Below, in pieces: positions 37,449 to 50,537 of a stretch of DNA of 64,000 nucleotides. The stretch's first letter is position 1; every line of letters begins with the position of its first letter. The notes below the pieces were generated by a model, which had not been told where the DNA came from, searched no databases, and worked only from the letters and a program-made list of their open reading frames with translations. Position numbers and translations under genes: made by a program. The stretch lies in contig NC_054390.1 in NCBI RefSeq assembly GCF_001625195.1, positions 3,868,027 through 3,932,026 on the forward strand. Direction: 5' to 3'. This stretch comes from Drechmeria coniospora. Lineage: Eukaryota > Ascomycota > Sordariomycetes > Hypocreales > Ophiocordycipitaceae.

Positions 37449-39759
37449 GCCGACGAGCCAGACCGGCGTTCTCAGCATGATATCGAGCGGTTCGTGTTGG
37501 GATATACCCCAAGGTAGAACGATAAACGATACCCAACCGCTGGTGACAGACGGACGGTCCTGACTCTCGAGGCACTGATGTGAACCCGAGAGCCCGCCCC
37601 CACGGCCCTCCCTTTCTTGGGAGCACGTGGGTGTCTGTGCCCATTCGGCGAAGTCTCCCTCACAAGGTAAGGATGCATTCCGAACCATATGACTGAACTC
37701 TTCTGTTTCCTTCCGCACGGCAAGGTGAAGCGCAAGGCGAGATCCATCCTTGACAGCTTTGTATTCCGAGCGGTATATCAAGACACAACCCGAGGCGTCC
37801 TACGCTACTCCCAAGGGAGAACTATTTACATTGACCATGTGCTTTCTCGGCAAGGCTAGCATCCTGCTATCTTCCGTCTTGGCATGGCTTGTGCGATGAG
37901 GCCCCGAGTCTTTGACCGCTCGCTGCTGTCGGGCGGCGGGGGATGAGGCTACCTTGACTGAGGGGTGGCGACCTCGGGACATTCATCTTCACACTCGCAA
38001 ACAAGCAGAGTGATTCTTCCGTGCATACCTTCTGCACAGCTCGATTTCTGTTGACGTGTCATCCTCTTGTGTTTTGCCTGTTCTTGCTGAATGCCTTCGA
38101 AAGCTCTGGGAACGAGGACATGAGCCAATATGCCATCGATAGCACTCTGGCTGGCTTTCGTTTGCAGGTCGTTATTCGGCATCCAACACGGCATCCCCGA
38201 GCATGGGAAAGTAGGAAGCTTGGGTAGCCCAGCTTGTTTGATGATGAATAACCACGATATCGGCTTTGCGATGGATAAGGAACGAATATGTCAATGATAA
38301 GGCATGCCTGTTCACCTGCTATCAGACATTCCTGAGACGACCACAAGCATGGACTTTCAAACCCTTTGAACCCAATGCGATGATTGTACATCAGTTCCGT
38401 TTAATCCCATGCCTGACCCAGAATGCCCGTAAGCACCACTCTTTATCAGATAGTAGAATTACAACTCAAGTCACATCACGATATCACGATAGCAGAGATG
38501 ACACAGAATTGTAGAGACAGAACTTGTGGTTTATTATGCCTTGCTCAGACGAAGCGGCTACCCCATCAGCTCCAAACTCTCTCGCTAACCCTTCAAAGTC
38601 CGTGGATGCAGAGCAACCGTTGCTCCGTCAAGACAGGGTCCTAGCAAAGAGTCTCAACTGGTTCGAAAGCAGCCCCATATCGACTGACGCTTCTGTCTCC
38701 GATTTTATAGTGTTTTTGTTTAGTGTGGCATTCCTCGGCAGCCTTCGTCTGCTGGGAAGCCAACCCAGGCCCCCTCCACCACATCCCATCCGACCGGCCT
38801 GCTGCTCCTGGTCGATGTTCAGCTCGTCAAAATGTAGGTACTCGAAATCATGCATCGAGGTCCAAATTTCCGCAGGCGTCATGGCAACGCCCACAAATCT
38901 CCAAGAGCCTCGTCGGCCGAATTCAGAAACTCGAAGCGGGGCGAACACGCGCTTCGGCCACTGTTCCGTCAACTGAGAGGCCTGCTCCATCGTCCGACTC
39001 GTCGCCGATCCGGCACTTCTGCGCAACGTAGTGATATCGTAATGTGGTATCGACCCGCTTCTGTGAGACTCCCATCCAGCTCCGGCCGCTGAACAGTGCT
39101 CGCAGCGGAGAGCATGCAGAAAATGGGGTGAGTAAAACCTGATACGCCTCGCCTGCACCTGTAGCTCGCCTGCAAATGCAACAGCCACAAGGATTCCATC
39201 CCCCGGCCCTCCCCCCCTTCGCCTCCGCAAAAGCTCAACCGTTTGCGTCATGACTTGTAGTAGGTCGTGACCCCATTTCATGCCTGAAACTGCGGGCCTC
39301 GCTCCAAGAACAGTTCTCCTCCCGATCACCCCCAGATCTCGCAGGGGAAGGCACAATCAAGGCCCGAAGCCAACGGGGGTATGGTACAAGTCAACAACCG
39401 TTTGCGCCCATGCAGCTCGAGATACGAGCTCAAATCGAAAAGGATGAAGACAACGTTAGAAAAAAACCGCGGGGTCCGTCGTCCCAAGGGCACATAGCCA
39501 TCGTGTCTGCTCGCGGAGTAATTGACAAGCCCTCCCCTGGTCGAGGTGGCGTGTGTAGTCGTCATCCATCGGGAAATCAAATGTGGTTCGCCGATTCGCC
39601 GATTCGCCAAAATGTGCGAATAATGTACAATCCAACCGTAAATCGACATCAGCTCCACTTCCAACAAGAAAATATGTCGAGCTCGCCTCTCGCCTCTCGC
39701 CTCGTCCCCTTTCACCTCGTCACCCCCCGCCGTCATTCGTGAAGAAGGAAGAGGAGAGG
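37449..39759. other. Convergent intergenic region between the Nup37-like gene and DHH1
   Basis: About 2.3 kb between 3' ends. The complementary stretch 38524-38990 is open on both strands (150 and 120 codons), but neither product is recognisable. No supported gene. Confidence 0.5.
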
Positions 39760-41526
39760 TTAGGCTTGGGCCTCGCGGGGGCCGCGACCGCGACTGCTGC
39801 CGCCGCCGCCGCCGCCGCCACCGCCTCCACGGGCACGATAACCGCCGCGTGCTCGTCCGCGGCCGCGTCCAGCGTTGAAGCCGTTCTGCTGACCGTTCTG
39901 CTGACCGTTCTGAGTTTGCCAATTACTTTGTGGTTGAGCCTGGAGAGGAGCTTGTTGTGAGAGCATCTGCGAGGGCTGTTGCGCGTTCTTCGGGAGGTTC
40001 GAGATGGGGCGAGGGATGGACTCGGGGTTTTCGTACACATAGAGGCTCTTGTCGATGCTCGGGGGGATGGGGAGGATTTCGGTACCGAGGTCTCGCTCAA
40101 TATTGTAGAGGTTGAACCGGTCGTCCCAGTTGATCAGGTTGATGGCCAGGCCAAGGTGGCCGTACCGGCCGGACCGACCGATTCGGTGGAGGTAGGTTTC
40201 GGCGTTCTTGGGGAAGTCAAAGTTGATGACGACATTGACGGCTTGGATGTCGATGCCACGGGTGAGGAGATCAGAGCAGACGAGGTTGCGGCAAACGCCG
40301 TTGCGGAAATCGTGGAAGACGCGGTTGCGGGCTTGCTGCTGCATTCTGGCGTGACTGTAGAAGCAGGAATAACCCAGCTCGGTAATCTTTTTGGCGAGGA
40401 GCTCGACGCGGTTGGTGGAGTTGCAGAAAATGATGGACTGGTTGATCTGCAGTTTGGAGAAGAGAGTGTTGAGGCAGTGCACTTTCTGCTTCTCCTCGAC
40501 AAAGGCGTAGTACTGGGTGATGCCGCGCAGGGTAAGCTCGTCCATGAGGTTGATCTCGTACGGGCTCGCCATGTTTCGGTCGGAGAAGTCCTTAACGGAG
40601 ACGGGGAAGGTGGCGGAGAAGAGCATGACCTGACGGTCCTTGGGGTGGAACTGCAGCAGTTGCTCGATGACGGGGGTGAACTCGACGGACAGAAGCTTGT
40701 CGGCCTCGTCCATGATGAACATGGGACACTCGCTCAGGTCGGCAACGTTCTTCCCGGCGAGGTCGAGGATTCTGCCCGGCGTACCGACGACGATATGGAC
40801 GGGATCCTGGAGCCGCAGAATGTCGTCGCGGAGACCCGTGCCACCCGTGGTGACCATGACGTTGACGCCGAGGTGCTTGCCGAGGGTCTTGCAGACCTGG
40901 GAGGTCTGCATGGCAAGCTCGCGTGTGGGGACGAGGATGAGGCACTGAATCTTGGTGACCTTGGGGTTGATGCGTTCGAGGGCGGGGATGACGAAGGCGG
41001 CCGTCTTGCCGGTGCCATTCTTTGCCCTGGCCAGGATGTCGCGGCCAGTGAGGGCGACGGGGATGGCCTCTTCTTGGATGGGAGAGGGCTTTTCGAAACC
41101 GGCTTCGAAAATGCCCATGAGCAGGTCTCGCTTGAGAGCGAAATTTTCGAACTCGAGGCCCTTCGTTTTCGTGACATCCTGCAGGGCAGCCAGCTGCTTA
41201 GCACAGGCACAAAAGGAGAGGGCGAACGGGACGGGAAAGGCGGAAGGGAACGGCGGAAGGGAAAGGCAACAGAAGGGGAGGGGGGGGGGGGGGATTGCAG
41301 CTGCACACCTCTGTTTGTTGCCGGTTGTCCCGGGCAGGGATGTTCAGGTTCTTTTTCCAATCATCGTTCTGAGGAGCGGGGGGGGAATCGCTATCGATCC
41401 AGTCAGCAAAGGCCATCCCAGGCTCACGCACACGGTCGACGCCGATGCCGGGGACAAGGGGGACGATGGTTGAAGAACGGACCTGAGCTGGGTGCTCCTC
41501 AGTTGATCTGCCAGCTGCTTCGACAT
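39760..41526 (-). CDS. DHH1: DEAD-box RNA helicase Dhh1/DDX6
   Basis: Three exons (41526-41483, 41390-41309, 41178-39760) give 514 residues. Splicing joins QL to [19 protein letters not shown], then RQQTE to [10 protein letters not shown]. Intron 1 has a GTCCGT donor and GATAG acceptor; intron 2 has GTGTGC and CTGCAG. Core motifs: Q-motif [14 protein letters not shown], Walker A AKNGTGKT (94-101), PTRELA, GGTGL, DEAD (199-202), SAT (230-232) and HRIGRSGR. The C-terminal tail is Q/N-rich and ends in RGRGRARGG repeats, which favour RNA binding and condensates. Dhh1 represses translation and promotes decapping of mRNA in P-bodies. Intron 2 contains a long C/G homopolymer (about 41280-41293). Confidence 0.96.
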
Positions 41527-43455
41527 TTTGTGTGGCGATACTCTGTTTTCCGTCCGCGGACTAGCTAGCCGAGGTGGCTATCGTGTGGTTGCAAAACTGC
41601 CGCGAAGAAGAGTTCACCGTCGACCTCGGGGGCAATCCTATTTTTCTCCCTCGCTGCGGCCGACCTTGGGCTGTCGGGAGGCGGTGGGCACTCGTCGACG
41701 ATCGGGGGCTTTATGGCTTATGTGGTCTTGCGTGCGCGACTGTGGAGGAAGGTAGTTGTGGAGGGGGGCACGGGGCGCCGGATAGAGTGGGTGGAAGGAA
41801 GCTTGGTCGTTGGTTTCCTGTGGGTGTTGGAGAAGGGATTGATTGAGCGGCAGGGCAGAGTCCAATTTCGTGCCGATGGTGAACGGTTGACGATGTGCGG
41901 ATGGAAGCCAGCGTCGCAAAAGCCATTCTGGTGGTCACGTGATCGCGGGGTTGGGTGGCCATGGCCGTTTGGAACATGGGAACTTGAAACTTGGCAATTT
42001 GGGACTTTGCGTTGAAGCTTAAATGAAGAGCTTCCTGACGTTGAGAGGACCGGTCACTACAGGGCCAGACGCAGATGTCCTTTGGGGCCTTTTGTTCTGA
42101 TCTTGCAGTCGAACAGGTGCACAATTCTCCGTCGTCGGTGAGATGGAGCGGCCTTGAGTAGCAACCGACAGTATAGGTTCGAATTTAGGGTGTGAACACA
42201 GGTACCTGGGTGCGGGAAATAAGTACAGTATGTGTACTAGCAGGTAATGTAAGTACCGTATGTGCAAATAGATGTGTTTGTGCTGCAAGTACAACCAGCA
42301 GGCACACATGCGCTGATGGTGGAATTACCAGGTATACTATAGTATGCGTGTGTACCGCAGATGGTATGTATGATGGTGTATCCAAGGCACTAGGTAATAA
42401 TAATGTGCTCGTACAAGTATACAAGTCCAGCACTAATGTTGCTAGTATGTACTCCGTACTCTGTTTTCGTTAGTAGACACTTGTTTGCAGGTATCTATTA
42501 CGCTGGCCAGATAGTAAGTAAACACAAGTATTAGAATGTACACTGCTACTAATTCGCTCGTTAATACCGGGAGCTGGGAATTTGGGCGCGTGAGCATTTC
42601 ATCAAACGCGCATTGCATTCTTCCATCCCGTTGGACTGGTCCTTCACCTGAGGCTCTGGCCATTTGCAGCATCCCGCGCACAGGACCGTCGTCTTCGCGC
42701 CGTCTCCCGAAGAGGGTGTGATGCGTTCATTACCCGAGCAGGACGATGAAAAGATTGTTACGTTCGTGGCATAAAAGGTGCCACCAGGTATCGATGCCAA
42801 ACATGTACTTGCTCCGTGCCTCTGTAATGACCAACTATAATAATACTTGTACATATACAGAGTACCTGTTGGGCTCCTCACATGATTGTAATATGTATTC
42901 GTAGTACGGAGTAATTACTCCGTACGTACATCTACTTACTAACCTAGTACTTACTTCCTACTGCTGTAGGTCTTACTATCGTTCTAGGTACTATTGACTA
43001 CTAGTACTAGGTACTAAGTAATACTAGGCACCTAGTACCTACTTAGGCAAGCTGGGGTGGCATTCAACCAGGTGGATGGTACCTCGGAGTAGGCAATGCT
43101 GGAACGACAACCCAACCCCTGCGCAGAACCAACCCTACTACGGGGCATCCCTCCCTGTAGTGCGGAGTAAGTTCAGTAGTGGCTACTAAAGCAGCTCTTG
43201 CACAATGCAATGGGACGATAATACCTAATACTACCTTTGTACTTGGTACCTGGCACAGGCACTGCATGCACTTAAGTACGTGCAGTAGTTACGCTGTGCT
43301 TGCATGCACGCCTACGGTGGTACTGCAGTTACAGGCCCCGGCATACAAGTCATCACCTTACATCAATCGGTATACGTACAAGCTACCAAGCTGGCAGCAA
43401 CCGGCCAGCCAGCCAAGCGTGCCAAGGGCCAAGCCCAAGGCGGGAGGAGGCGTGC
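41527..43455. other. Intergenic region between DHH1 and the acyl-CoA dehydrogenase gene
   Basis: DHH1 5' flank to about 42150, then GTAC-word DNA to 43300. No gene seen. Confidence 0.6.
42190..43300. repeat. GTAC-word cluster
   Basis: AGTACGGAGTAATTACTCCGTACGTAC near 42902 forms an imperfect palindrome. ACTAGTACTAGGTACTAAG and CACCTAGTACCTACTTAGG words follow near 43000. Confidence 0.65.
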
Positions 43456-45248
43456 CTACAGCTTCATGCCCATGGCCTTGGCCACCTTCAAGCTCTGGCG
43501 AATGCTCAGGTCCAGCATGATCTCCTCGCTGCCGCCGGGGATGGCGTACGCCCTGACGTCTCGGTAGAGCCTCTCGACCTTGCCGCCCTGGCCGCCGCGC
43601 GAGTAGCTCAGGCCGCCGAAGATCTGGCTCGCCTCGCGGGCGCAGAACTCGAACGTCACCGTCGCTTGGGCCTTGAGGCTCGCGATGGGCCCGCCGAGGC
43701 GCAGCATGGCCTCGGTCTCGCCCATCCGCTCGCACTGGTAGATGAGGTTCTCGAGCCAGCTGTACGAGGCCTCGATCTGGCGGGCCATGTGGGCGAGCTT
43801 CAGGCGGATGACGGGGTGCTCGAGGAGCTTCTTGCCAAAGGTGCGCCGCTTGTTGGCGTACTTGACCGACTCCTCGTAGCAGCAGCGGGAGAAGCGCAGG
43901 CACTGGATGATGATGCCCATGCGCTCGTGGTTGAAGTTGGTCATGATGACGTTGAAGCCCTTGTCCTTCTTGCCGAGCAGGTTGCCGACGGGGACCTTGA
44001 CGTCCTCGAAGGTGATGTAGGTGGTGCCCGAGGACCAGACGCCCTGGCAGTCCATGCGGCGCGTGCTGACGCCCTCGCCGCGCTCGATGAGCAGCAGGCT
44101 GACGCCGTTCATGCCGGGGCCGCCGGTGCGGACGGCCGTGGTGAAGTAGTCGGACCAGATGCCGTTGGTGATCCACTTCTTCTCGCCGTTGACGATGAAG
44201 TGCTTACCGTCGTCGCTCAGCTTGGCCTCGCACGTGAGGTTGGCCACGTCGCTGCCGGCGTCGGGCTCGGTGATGGCGAGGCAGATGCGCTTGTCGCCCT
44301 TGAGGATGCCGGGCATGATGCGATCCTTGAGCGCCTTGGAGCCGAACTTCATGACGGGCGGGCAGCCGATGCCGAAGCCGCCGATGAGATTCCAGACGAA
44401 GCCGCCGGAGCCGGTGCGCGACAGCTCGTCGGTGACGAGCATCTCGTGGAAGAGATCCCAGCGGGCCGGATCCACCGACCGGACCCCGGCCGCGTACTCG
44501 GTCGGATACTTGATGCCCAGCAGGCCGGCGAGGTAGCCGCGGCGACCCATCTCCTTGTAGATCTCCTCGGGCACGCGCTTGGCCTCGTCCCACTCGGTGA
44601 CGTAGGGCTCGATCTCGGTCTCGACCCACTGACGGACCTCGGTCCGCAGCGCCGCGTGCGTCTCGTTGAAGTAGGGGGAGAAGTACTGCATCGTGACCGT
44701 CAGCGCACGCGGGAGATTGGGGGGGGGGGAGGGGTGGAAACAGGACGAGGGTGGACGAGACGTACGCCCTGGTACCACGAGGGGTCGGCAAAGGGGATCT
44801 GGTGGCCGAAAGGCTCGAGCGGCTCGTCGCTACCGCCGTGGCTCGCCGGCGCCGACGCCGCAGCAGCAGGCTTGACGACAACGCTCTTCGCTTCGGCCTT
44901 GGCTTCGGCCTTGGGCTTGGTGTCGAGCGAGCCGACCTGGAGGCGGGACTGGAACTTTTTCAGGATTCCCTCGTTGTGGTACTTCCAGAACTGCTTGGAA
45001 GCGTCCTTGCCGGCCACGCGCTGGAGGATCTTCTTGCCGCCTAGATGCCCACCGCTCCGTCAGTTCAGCGCTCTCCCAGACTGCCTGCCGGTGCCGACGA
45101 GGGCGGCCGAGGGTCGAGGGAAGGGGGGCATACCGGGGTGGTCATCCTGGAACTTGGTCAAGTCGTAGACGTCGCCGTCGACGATGATGTACAGGTTGTC
45201 GGGTTGGTTGTGCGACGCGACGTCGCTTGCTGTGAAGGTCTTTGACAT
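43456..45248 (-). CDS. Cytochrome b5-acyl-CoA dehydrogenase fusion protein
   Basis: Three exons (45248-45134, 45040-44766, 44685-43456) encode 539 residues. The N-terminal cytochrome b5 domain (1-80) has the heme ligand motif HPGG, split by intron 1, and a second histidine in FWKYHNEG. An Ala/Lys linker leads to PSWYQG, then intron 2, then the acyl-CoA dehydrogenase domain (YFSPYFNETHAALRTEVR onward). Signatures are CLAITEPDAGSDVANL (FAD/substrate) and YAIPGGSEEIM, containing the likely catalytic base. It ends MGMKL, not a canonical peroxisomal signal. These flavoenzymes oxidise acyl-CoA to enoyl-CoA; the fused heme domain is known in fungal members and may pass electrons. The compartment is not shown by the sequence. 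Confidence 0.92.
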
Positions 45249-47385
45249 GGTGAAGGAGATGAGATGGAGAAGGGATGAAGATGGGATGGAGAAGCGATGG
45301 AGGGGCGATGAGAAGACGACGAGAGGCAGGGGATGAGATGGGGACGTGGAGGAATCGACGACGAGTTCGAGGCGGAAGTGGCGGAAGGGACGGAAGAGGG
45401 AGAGTCCTTTGACGAGACGAGGGACAAGGAGTCGAGAGCAAGAATGAGACCAGACACAGCTTGCGCAAAGCCGGCCGATTATCCTTAAATCCCATTCGGC
45501 GGCGGCCAAGAAAGGGGGGGGGGGGGGGTGAGGGGCGTTGCGTTGTCTGGGGAAAGGCAATCACAATCACATGCCATCCACACAGTACCCTTTTCTGCCA
45601 CCGTCTTCGGGTCAGCTCAGCCGCCGCAGGGCCCGCAGGCAAACAGCGACTAGAAATCGATGGATTACTACTCCGTACTCCGTAGGTTCTCCGCGTACTC
45701 TACTCCGTATGACGGTCAGGTACGGTCGAACGCACCATGTAATTACGCCGTACCACATGTAGTTCATGCCAGGGTTAGGTATGAAATGAAAGCATGGCCG
45801 TGCAAGTAAATGTCCTGTAGGCACGCTCGAATGCGGCAACCCTCGAACCGACCGCGTGCGTCAGTACAGAGTACTTGCGGAATGCAACTGTGCTCCTCCC
45901 TACAAGTATGACCACGAAAACAGCATCGAATGGACGGTATCCGTCCTTCACCTGCTATGCAATCCTTCGACATGCTCGCCGTCCCTCATCAGTCTACTCT
46001 TCCGTTCTCACTCTGAAGTCTCGCAGAAGCTCCAGCTGAGGAATCGGCGAACGACGACAGCATTCCTGGAAGTCGTTCGCTGCCTCACCTAAAGTACTTG
46101 TACTCGTTTATGCTGTTCGACCCATGCCCAACTGACCGTCGCCGCCCTTGGTTACATGTGAATGCTGTCGAAAACGGCGGATGGCTGGATTCTCTGCCAC
46201 CCTGGCCCTTCAACAGCATTGCCCTCTTCCGGTAGTCGATTGCTTACCTAATATGTATAATATTACCTTCCCCGCGGTGGGGGAGGGGCGCGGCACAGCC
46301 GAGGGCCCGAGGCTCACGCACTAGACGGATGCTGCCCACAATTCAGTAGGGACACTGCTCCGTACAACGGAATGCTTATGACTTAAGTACTGTACGCACC
46401 TACCTAGTAAGTAGTTATAATTATTATGGAGTATCAAGTAACGCATGGAGTACTCTGTACTTCGGAGTACATGTACTGTAGTTGTAGTTGTGCAACTACA
46501 GTACTTACACAAGTACATACAAGTTCATTGACATGTTACCAGCAAGTAATAATTAATAAGTAATTACAGCCAACCAGCACATATGGATACATGCAAGTAA
46601 TAATAATACAAGTATGAATATTACCTAAGTACTTATGTATGGAGTACGTACTTACAACTAAGTACCGTACTGGAAAATAACTACAAGTACTGTAATTACT
46701 CTGCATACTCCATACTGTACTAACTTACAGTACTTACTCACACCTACAGTACAGTACGAGTACTTAAGTACTAGTATGTATGCCAGTACTGTGTGCTGTA
46801 GGCAGTACTCCGTAGCTGTAGACAGTTGTGCTCCGTACAGTACAGCGAATAATATGGTCCAAATTCTTGCTGCAATGGACGCACAAGGACGGAGTAATAC
46901 TTGTCGGTGTATGGAGCACTCCGTACTGTCATACCTTGTGAGGTCCTTCGTTCGATAGCGTGCTACCTACTTGTACACAGCATACGGAATAGACAGGTAA
47001 ATGCATGTTGTACTTGCACCTAAGTACTCCGTACAGTACAGTATATGTACAGTACTAAGTACAGTATGCAGTACTCCGTACCTTGCAGTGCAAGTAGTTG
47101 TAAGCACTGTACGGAATATATGTACACTTACAGTACATGTGCTTATACTTGTGCACCTACACCTAAGTACTTAGAAAAACTACAAGCACGGTGAACATGC
47201 AAGCACATGTGCGGAGTATCATCAGATATCGTTGTAACAGTAACTGAATTGCAACAAACTGACTGCACTGAGCAAGCATGTCACGTAATAATACCATTTC
47301 CAAGTACTTAGCTTCCACATGCTCGACACCCCGCCCTGCCAACGTTGAATATCGAAGCCTGATACACGGAAGAATCGAATTTGCC
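45249..47385. other. Intergenic region between the acyl-CoA dehydrogenase and subtilisin genes
   Basis: Purine-rich on the plus strand (pyrimidine-rich leader for the minus-strand gene) to 45480, a G run at 45517-45529, mixed sequence, then GTAC-word DNA from 46365 to 47175. Confidence 0.55.
46365..47175. repeat. Dense GTAC-word cluster with hairpin
   Basis: A/T-rich with AAGTACTTA, CAGTACTCCGTA and GTACAGTACTAAGTACAG words, and a perfect 12-bp-stem hairpin at 46473-46504. It borders the 3' end of the subtilisin gene. Confidence 0.7.
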
Positions 47386-50300
47386 CTACTCCTTGGCACT
47401 GTTGCCTGCTGCAGGAGCGCCTCCAGCAGTAGCATTGGGTTTTCGGAGACCAGGGTTTTTGGCGTAAAATTTATCCCAATCTGGTTGTGGAAGATTAGGA
47501 TTGTCGGTGAAATATTTAGCCCAAAAATCGGCGCTTGACTGTGACAGCTTCGGGGAACTCGGGCCGTTGTGCGTGTACGAAATAGAAAAGACGGGCGATT
47601 CGATGATCTGCCAATGGGCCTCGTTGGCGGCCTCACCCATGATGGACAAGGCTCGAGCAACTATCTTGTACCTACCGGGCGGCGCATACTGTCCCGGAGC
47701 AAATTCACCGGCCCAATCGAGTTGGACGCTTCCGCGCTTGACATGGTGGTTTGGATAGCCAGGCAGCTGACCGATAGACTTGACACCAGAAACCTCTGTC
47801 ACCATCGAGTCGGGCACGCAAGCCTTGGATAGATCCAACTCAGTTGTGTTTGATCGCTTAGCAAACCCGGCTGCGGCTCGACTACCAACCCTTTTCGCGT
47901 TGACAGGACCGGACGCCGAGCACAGATCGAGTGGCACAATATCGACGCGAAGCTGGGGAGACCCGAGGACGAGGTCAATCTCGGTGGAGATGGCCGGACC
48001 GCGAATGGCAGCCCGAGACTGCTTTATTTCCCCAGAAGGACCAGGCTTCTGCCCATTTGGCGGATCGGGAAGGACGAATTCCGAATTGGCCAAGGTTCTC
48101 AGTGCGCTGGCAGGATCGAGGACGGTAGCCGAGCGAAGCGAGCCGCCCAGTCCGAGGTAGGGAACGGTCAGTTTCCTACCGTCAGACCCCTTGATTGCTA
48201 CCCAGCCGGACCACAGGGGCAGACGCTTGGCATCAAGGCCGCTGGGGTCCGCGGCCGAGACGTCCACGGTGACCGACTGGCCCGGGCCGACGACGACGGA
48301 GGTTTGGCTCAGCTTGATGTTGGCCGTGGCGTTGACGGCTTCACCACTGCTGGGCCGAATGGAGCCGCTCGCGAAGGTGTATAGCGTCGTGGCGGCGAGG
48401 TTGGAAAGCTGGTAAGTCACCTCGGTCTTGCCCGTGTTGGTTATGCGCAGGCCGATGGAGCGAACCCGGTTATCGGTATCGTTAAACGTCAGGGCACCGG
48501 GCTCGACGAGGGTCGTTGCATGGGCCGCCTCCCACGCCTTGACAAGGCCACCTCCCTGCTGGACCACGGTTATCGGGCGGCCATCCTCGTTTTGGGGCTC
48601 CGCCGTTGACATAAGTAGGCTGTTGAGGAGGGCGGGATCAAAGGTGCCCCGAACCTCAGCCATGAGAGCAAGGACGCCAGCAACAAGAGGCCCGGCATAA
48701 GAGGTGCCCGATTGGGAGCCGTAACCGCCATCCTTGTACGCTACAGGAACATCCTGACCGGGCGCACCGACATTCGGCTTGATGTCCATGTCCCATGTCG
48801 GTCCGTACGCCGACCGGGCCGCGATATACCCCGTTTCGATCCGCATTCTCCCGATTCTTCGTGCCGTGACCGGCGCGCTGGCTGCGAGGGCCCGGGCCAT
48901 GGCACGGCCGACATCCGATCCGGTGATGCCGATTGCTCTGACCCTTTTTGCGTCCTTTCTTTCGACCATGACGTAGGTCGGGTCGTCTTGCCAGGCGAGG
49001 ATGTGCGCCGCACCGCGCGCGACCGCGTTTCGCACCCGATCATAGAAGTTGCAGTTTTTGGTCTCCGGCGTCTGGCGGATCAAGGCGATGCGGCCGACGA
49101 GGTCTTGATCGAAACCGTTGCTCGAGTTGCCCGGCGATAGCTTGCAATTTCTTTCGAGATAGGTCCAATCGTCGATGGCGATGGGCACGTCTTTACCACC
49201 CATGAGATCATCGTCGGGCTTGTCGCCAAAGTCGGCGTCGACATCGTGCAGCGGACGCCACTCCTTGTCCCAATCACGCGGCCCCCGCCAGCCAGGCGCA
49301 AACATAAACTCGACGGGCTCAGACCTGTTGCCGATCGAGTATGTACCGCGGTCCTCCAGTGCTACATCAGTACGGGCAAACGAGTTGACAGCCGTGACTC
49401 CGCGGCCGGTAGCGGGATTCAGGGTGAAAAAGAGGCCCTCGTTCTGCATGTTTCCCAGACCGACGATGCAAGGCACTCCGCTGGCGACGATGCGAGAAGC
49501 GACCATGGCAAGCGGTCTCTGGGCCCAGTTCTGTCCCTCGAATCCAGACGACGAGATGATAATCTGCGCGCCGTCCTCTTTTGCCTTGAGCCAACCTGCT
49601 ATCATGTCGTCTTCGCTTCCAGTGGCCCTGCAGTTGAGCACGCGATATGCCATAATGGTTGCGTTCGGCGCCACGCCAACAAAACCCTTGGCCTTGTCAT
49701 GGCCAGCCAGAATACTGGCCACGATGGTGCCGTGGCCGTGGCAGTCTAAAGGGTCGCCTTTGTCTCCCTCGTTCGAAAAATTATCTCCAGTAGCAACCTT
49801 GCAGGCCGGTCCAAAGCAACCTCCCAGCGCGGGGTGGTTGTAGTCGACCTGTTCTGCTTGTCAGCCTCTGCCTTCTTCCGAGATCCGGGACAGGATAAAG
49901 GGTAGGGGAAAGCGAGTACTCCAGTGTCGACAACAGCAATCTTGATACCACTCCCCATATAACCCTCCTTGTGCAGCTTGTCCACATGCGTCATAAGGTG
50001 GTTCCAAGGGGACTCGACATGGTCATCCTCGGCTCGACCTCTAAGACATTTGTGCCGCTTGTACGTCTTTGGCGTCGCCGCCAGCCTCTTCTCTAGCAGC
50101 TCCCCTCCCCCCTGTCCTGGCGTTGACTTCTCCTCCAGCTTGTCTTCTGGTTGGCTCTTGGCCGTACTATCAGAAGATTGAGCGAGGCCCTGCACTGGCC
50201 ACGTTCCTTTGATACCCTTGAATTGTGCCACCAAGGCCTTTTTGTCCTCTTCGGCCGTCAAGTTAGACAACTGAACCGAGATGCCATGGAACACGTCCGA

Positions 50301-50537
50301 GTTGAATGTCCGGCGTAATGTGCCGCCCCTTTTCTCAACAGCTTTAGCGACTGATTCGCAAATCTGACCGCTCTCACATTCGAGAATAAATGCACCCGCA
50401 ACGAGCTTGGCCGGCGACACTGTTGCATTTTCGGCGGCCCAAGCTGATGTTGCTCCTATGATGCCGAGCCACAGAATGGCTAGCCAGTGCGGACAAATCA
50501 TTGCGGCCGAGTAAGCTCCGTGCGTAGTCCGGGGCAC
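47386..50537 (-). CDS. Secreted subtilisin-like serine protease with PA domain (S8, Pr1C/Vpr type)
   Basis: Two exons (50537-49920, 49848-47386) give 1,026 residues. Starting instead at the second Met (50501) gives 1,014 and a more ordinary signal peptide (MICPHWLAILWLGIIGATSAWA). The 71 bp intron (GTACTC donor, AACAG acceptor) splits the catalytic Asp block and restores VVDTG-VDYNHP. Order: signal peptide; I9-like prodomain (FILECESGQICESVAKAV); catalytic Asp204, His245 (CHGHGT), oxyanion Asn in GLGN, PA insert (about 440-535), Ser589 in GTSYAGP; then an Fn3-like domain (about 650-780) and a C-terminal domain. Ser-box residues differ from the usual GTSMAxP. Such enzymes digest host or environmental protein outside the cell. 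Adjacent to, and divergent from, the S1 protease. Confidence 0.88.

Noticed and set aside
38524..38990. Opposed frames of 150 (+) and 120 (-) codons
   Set aside because: One includes a hydrophobic stretch, but neither resembles a known protein and they are mutually antisense; undecided, not called.
39979..41568. 529-codon plus-strand open frame
   Set aside because: Antisense to DHH1, which has unmistakable helicase motifs.
43300..45168. 622-codon plus-strand open frame
   Set aside because: Antisense to the cytochrome b5-acyl-CoA dehydrogenase gene and crossing its introns.
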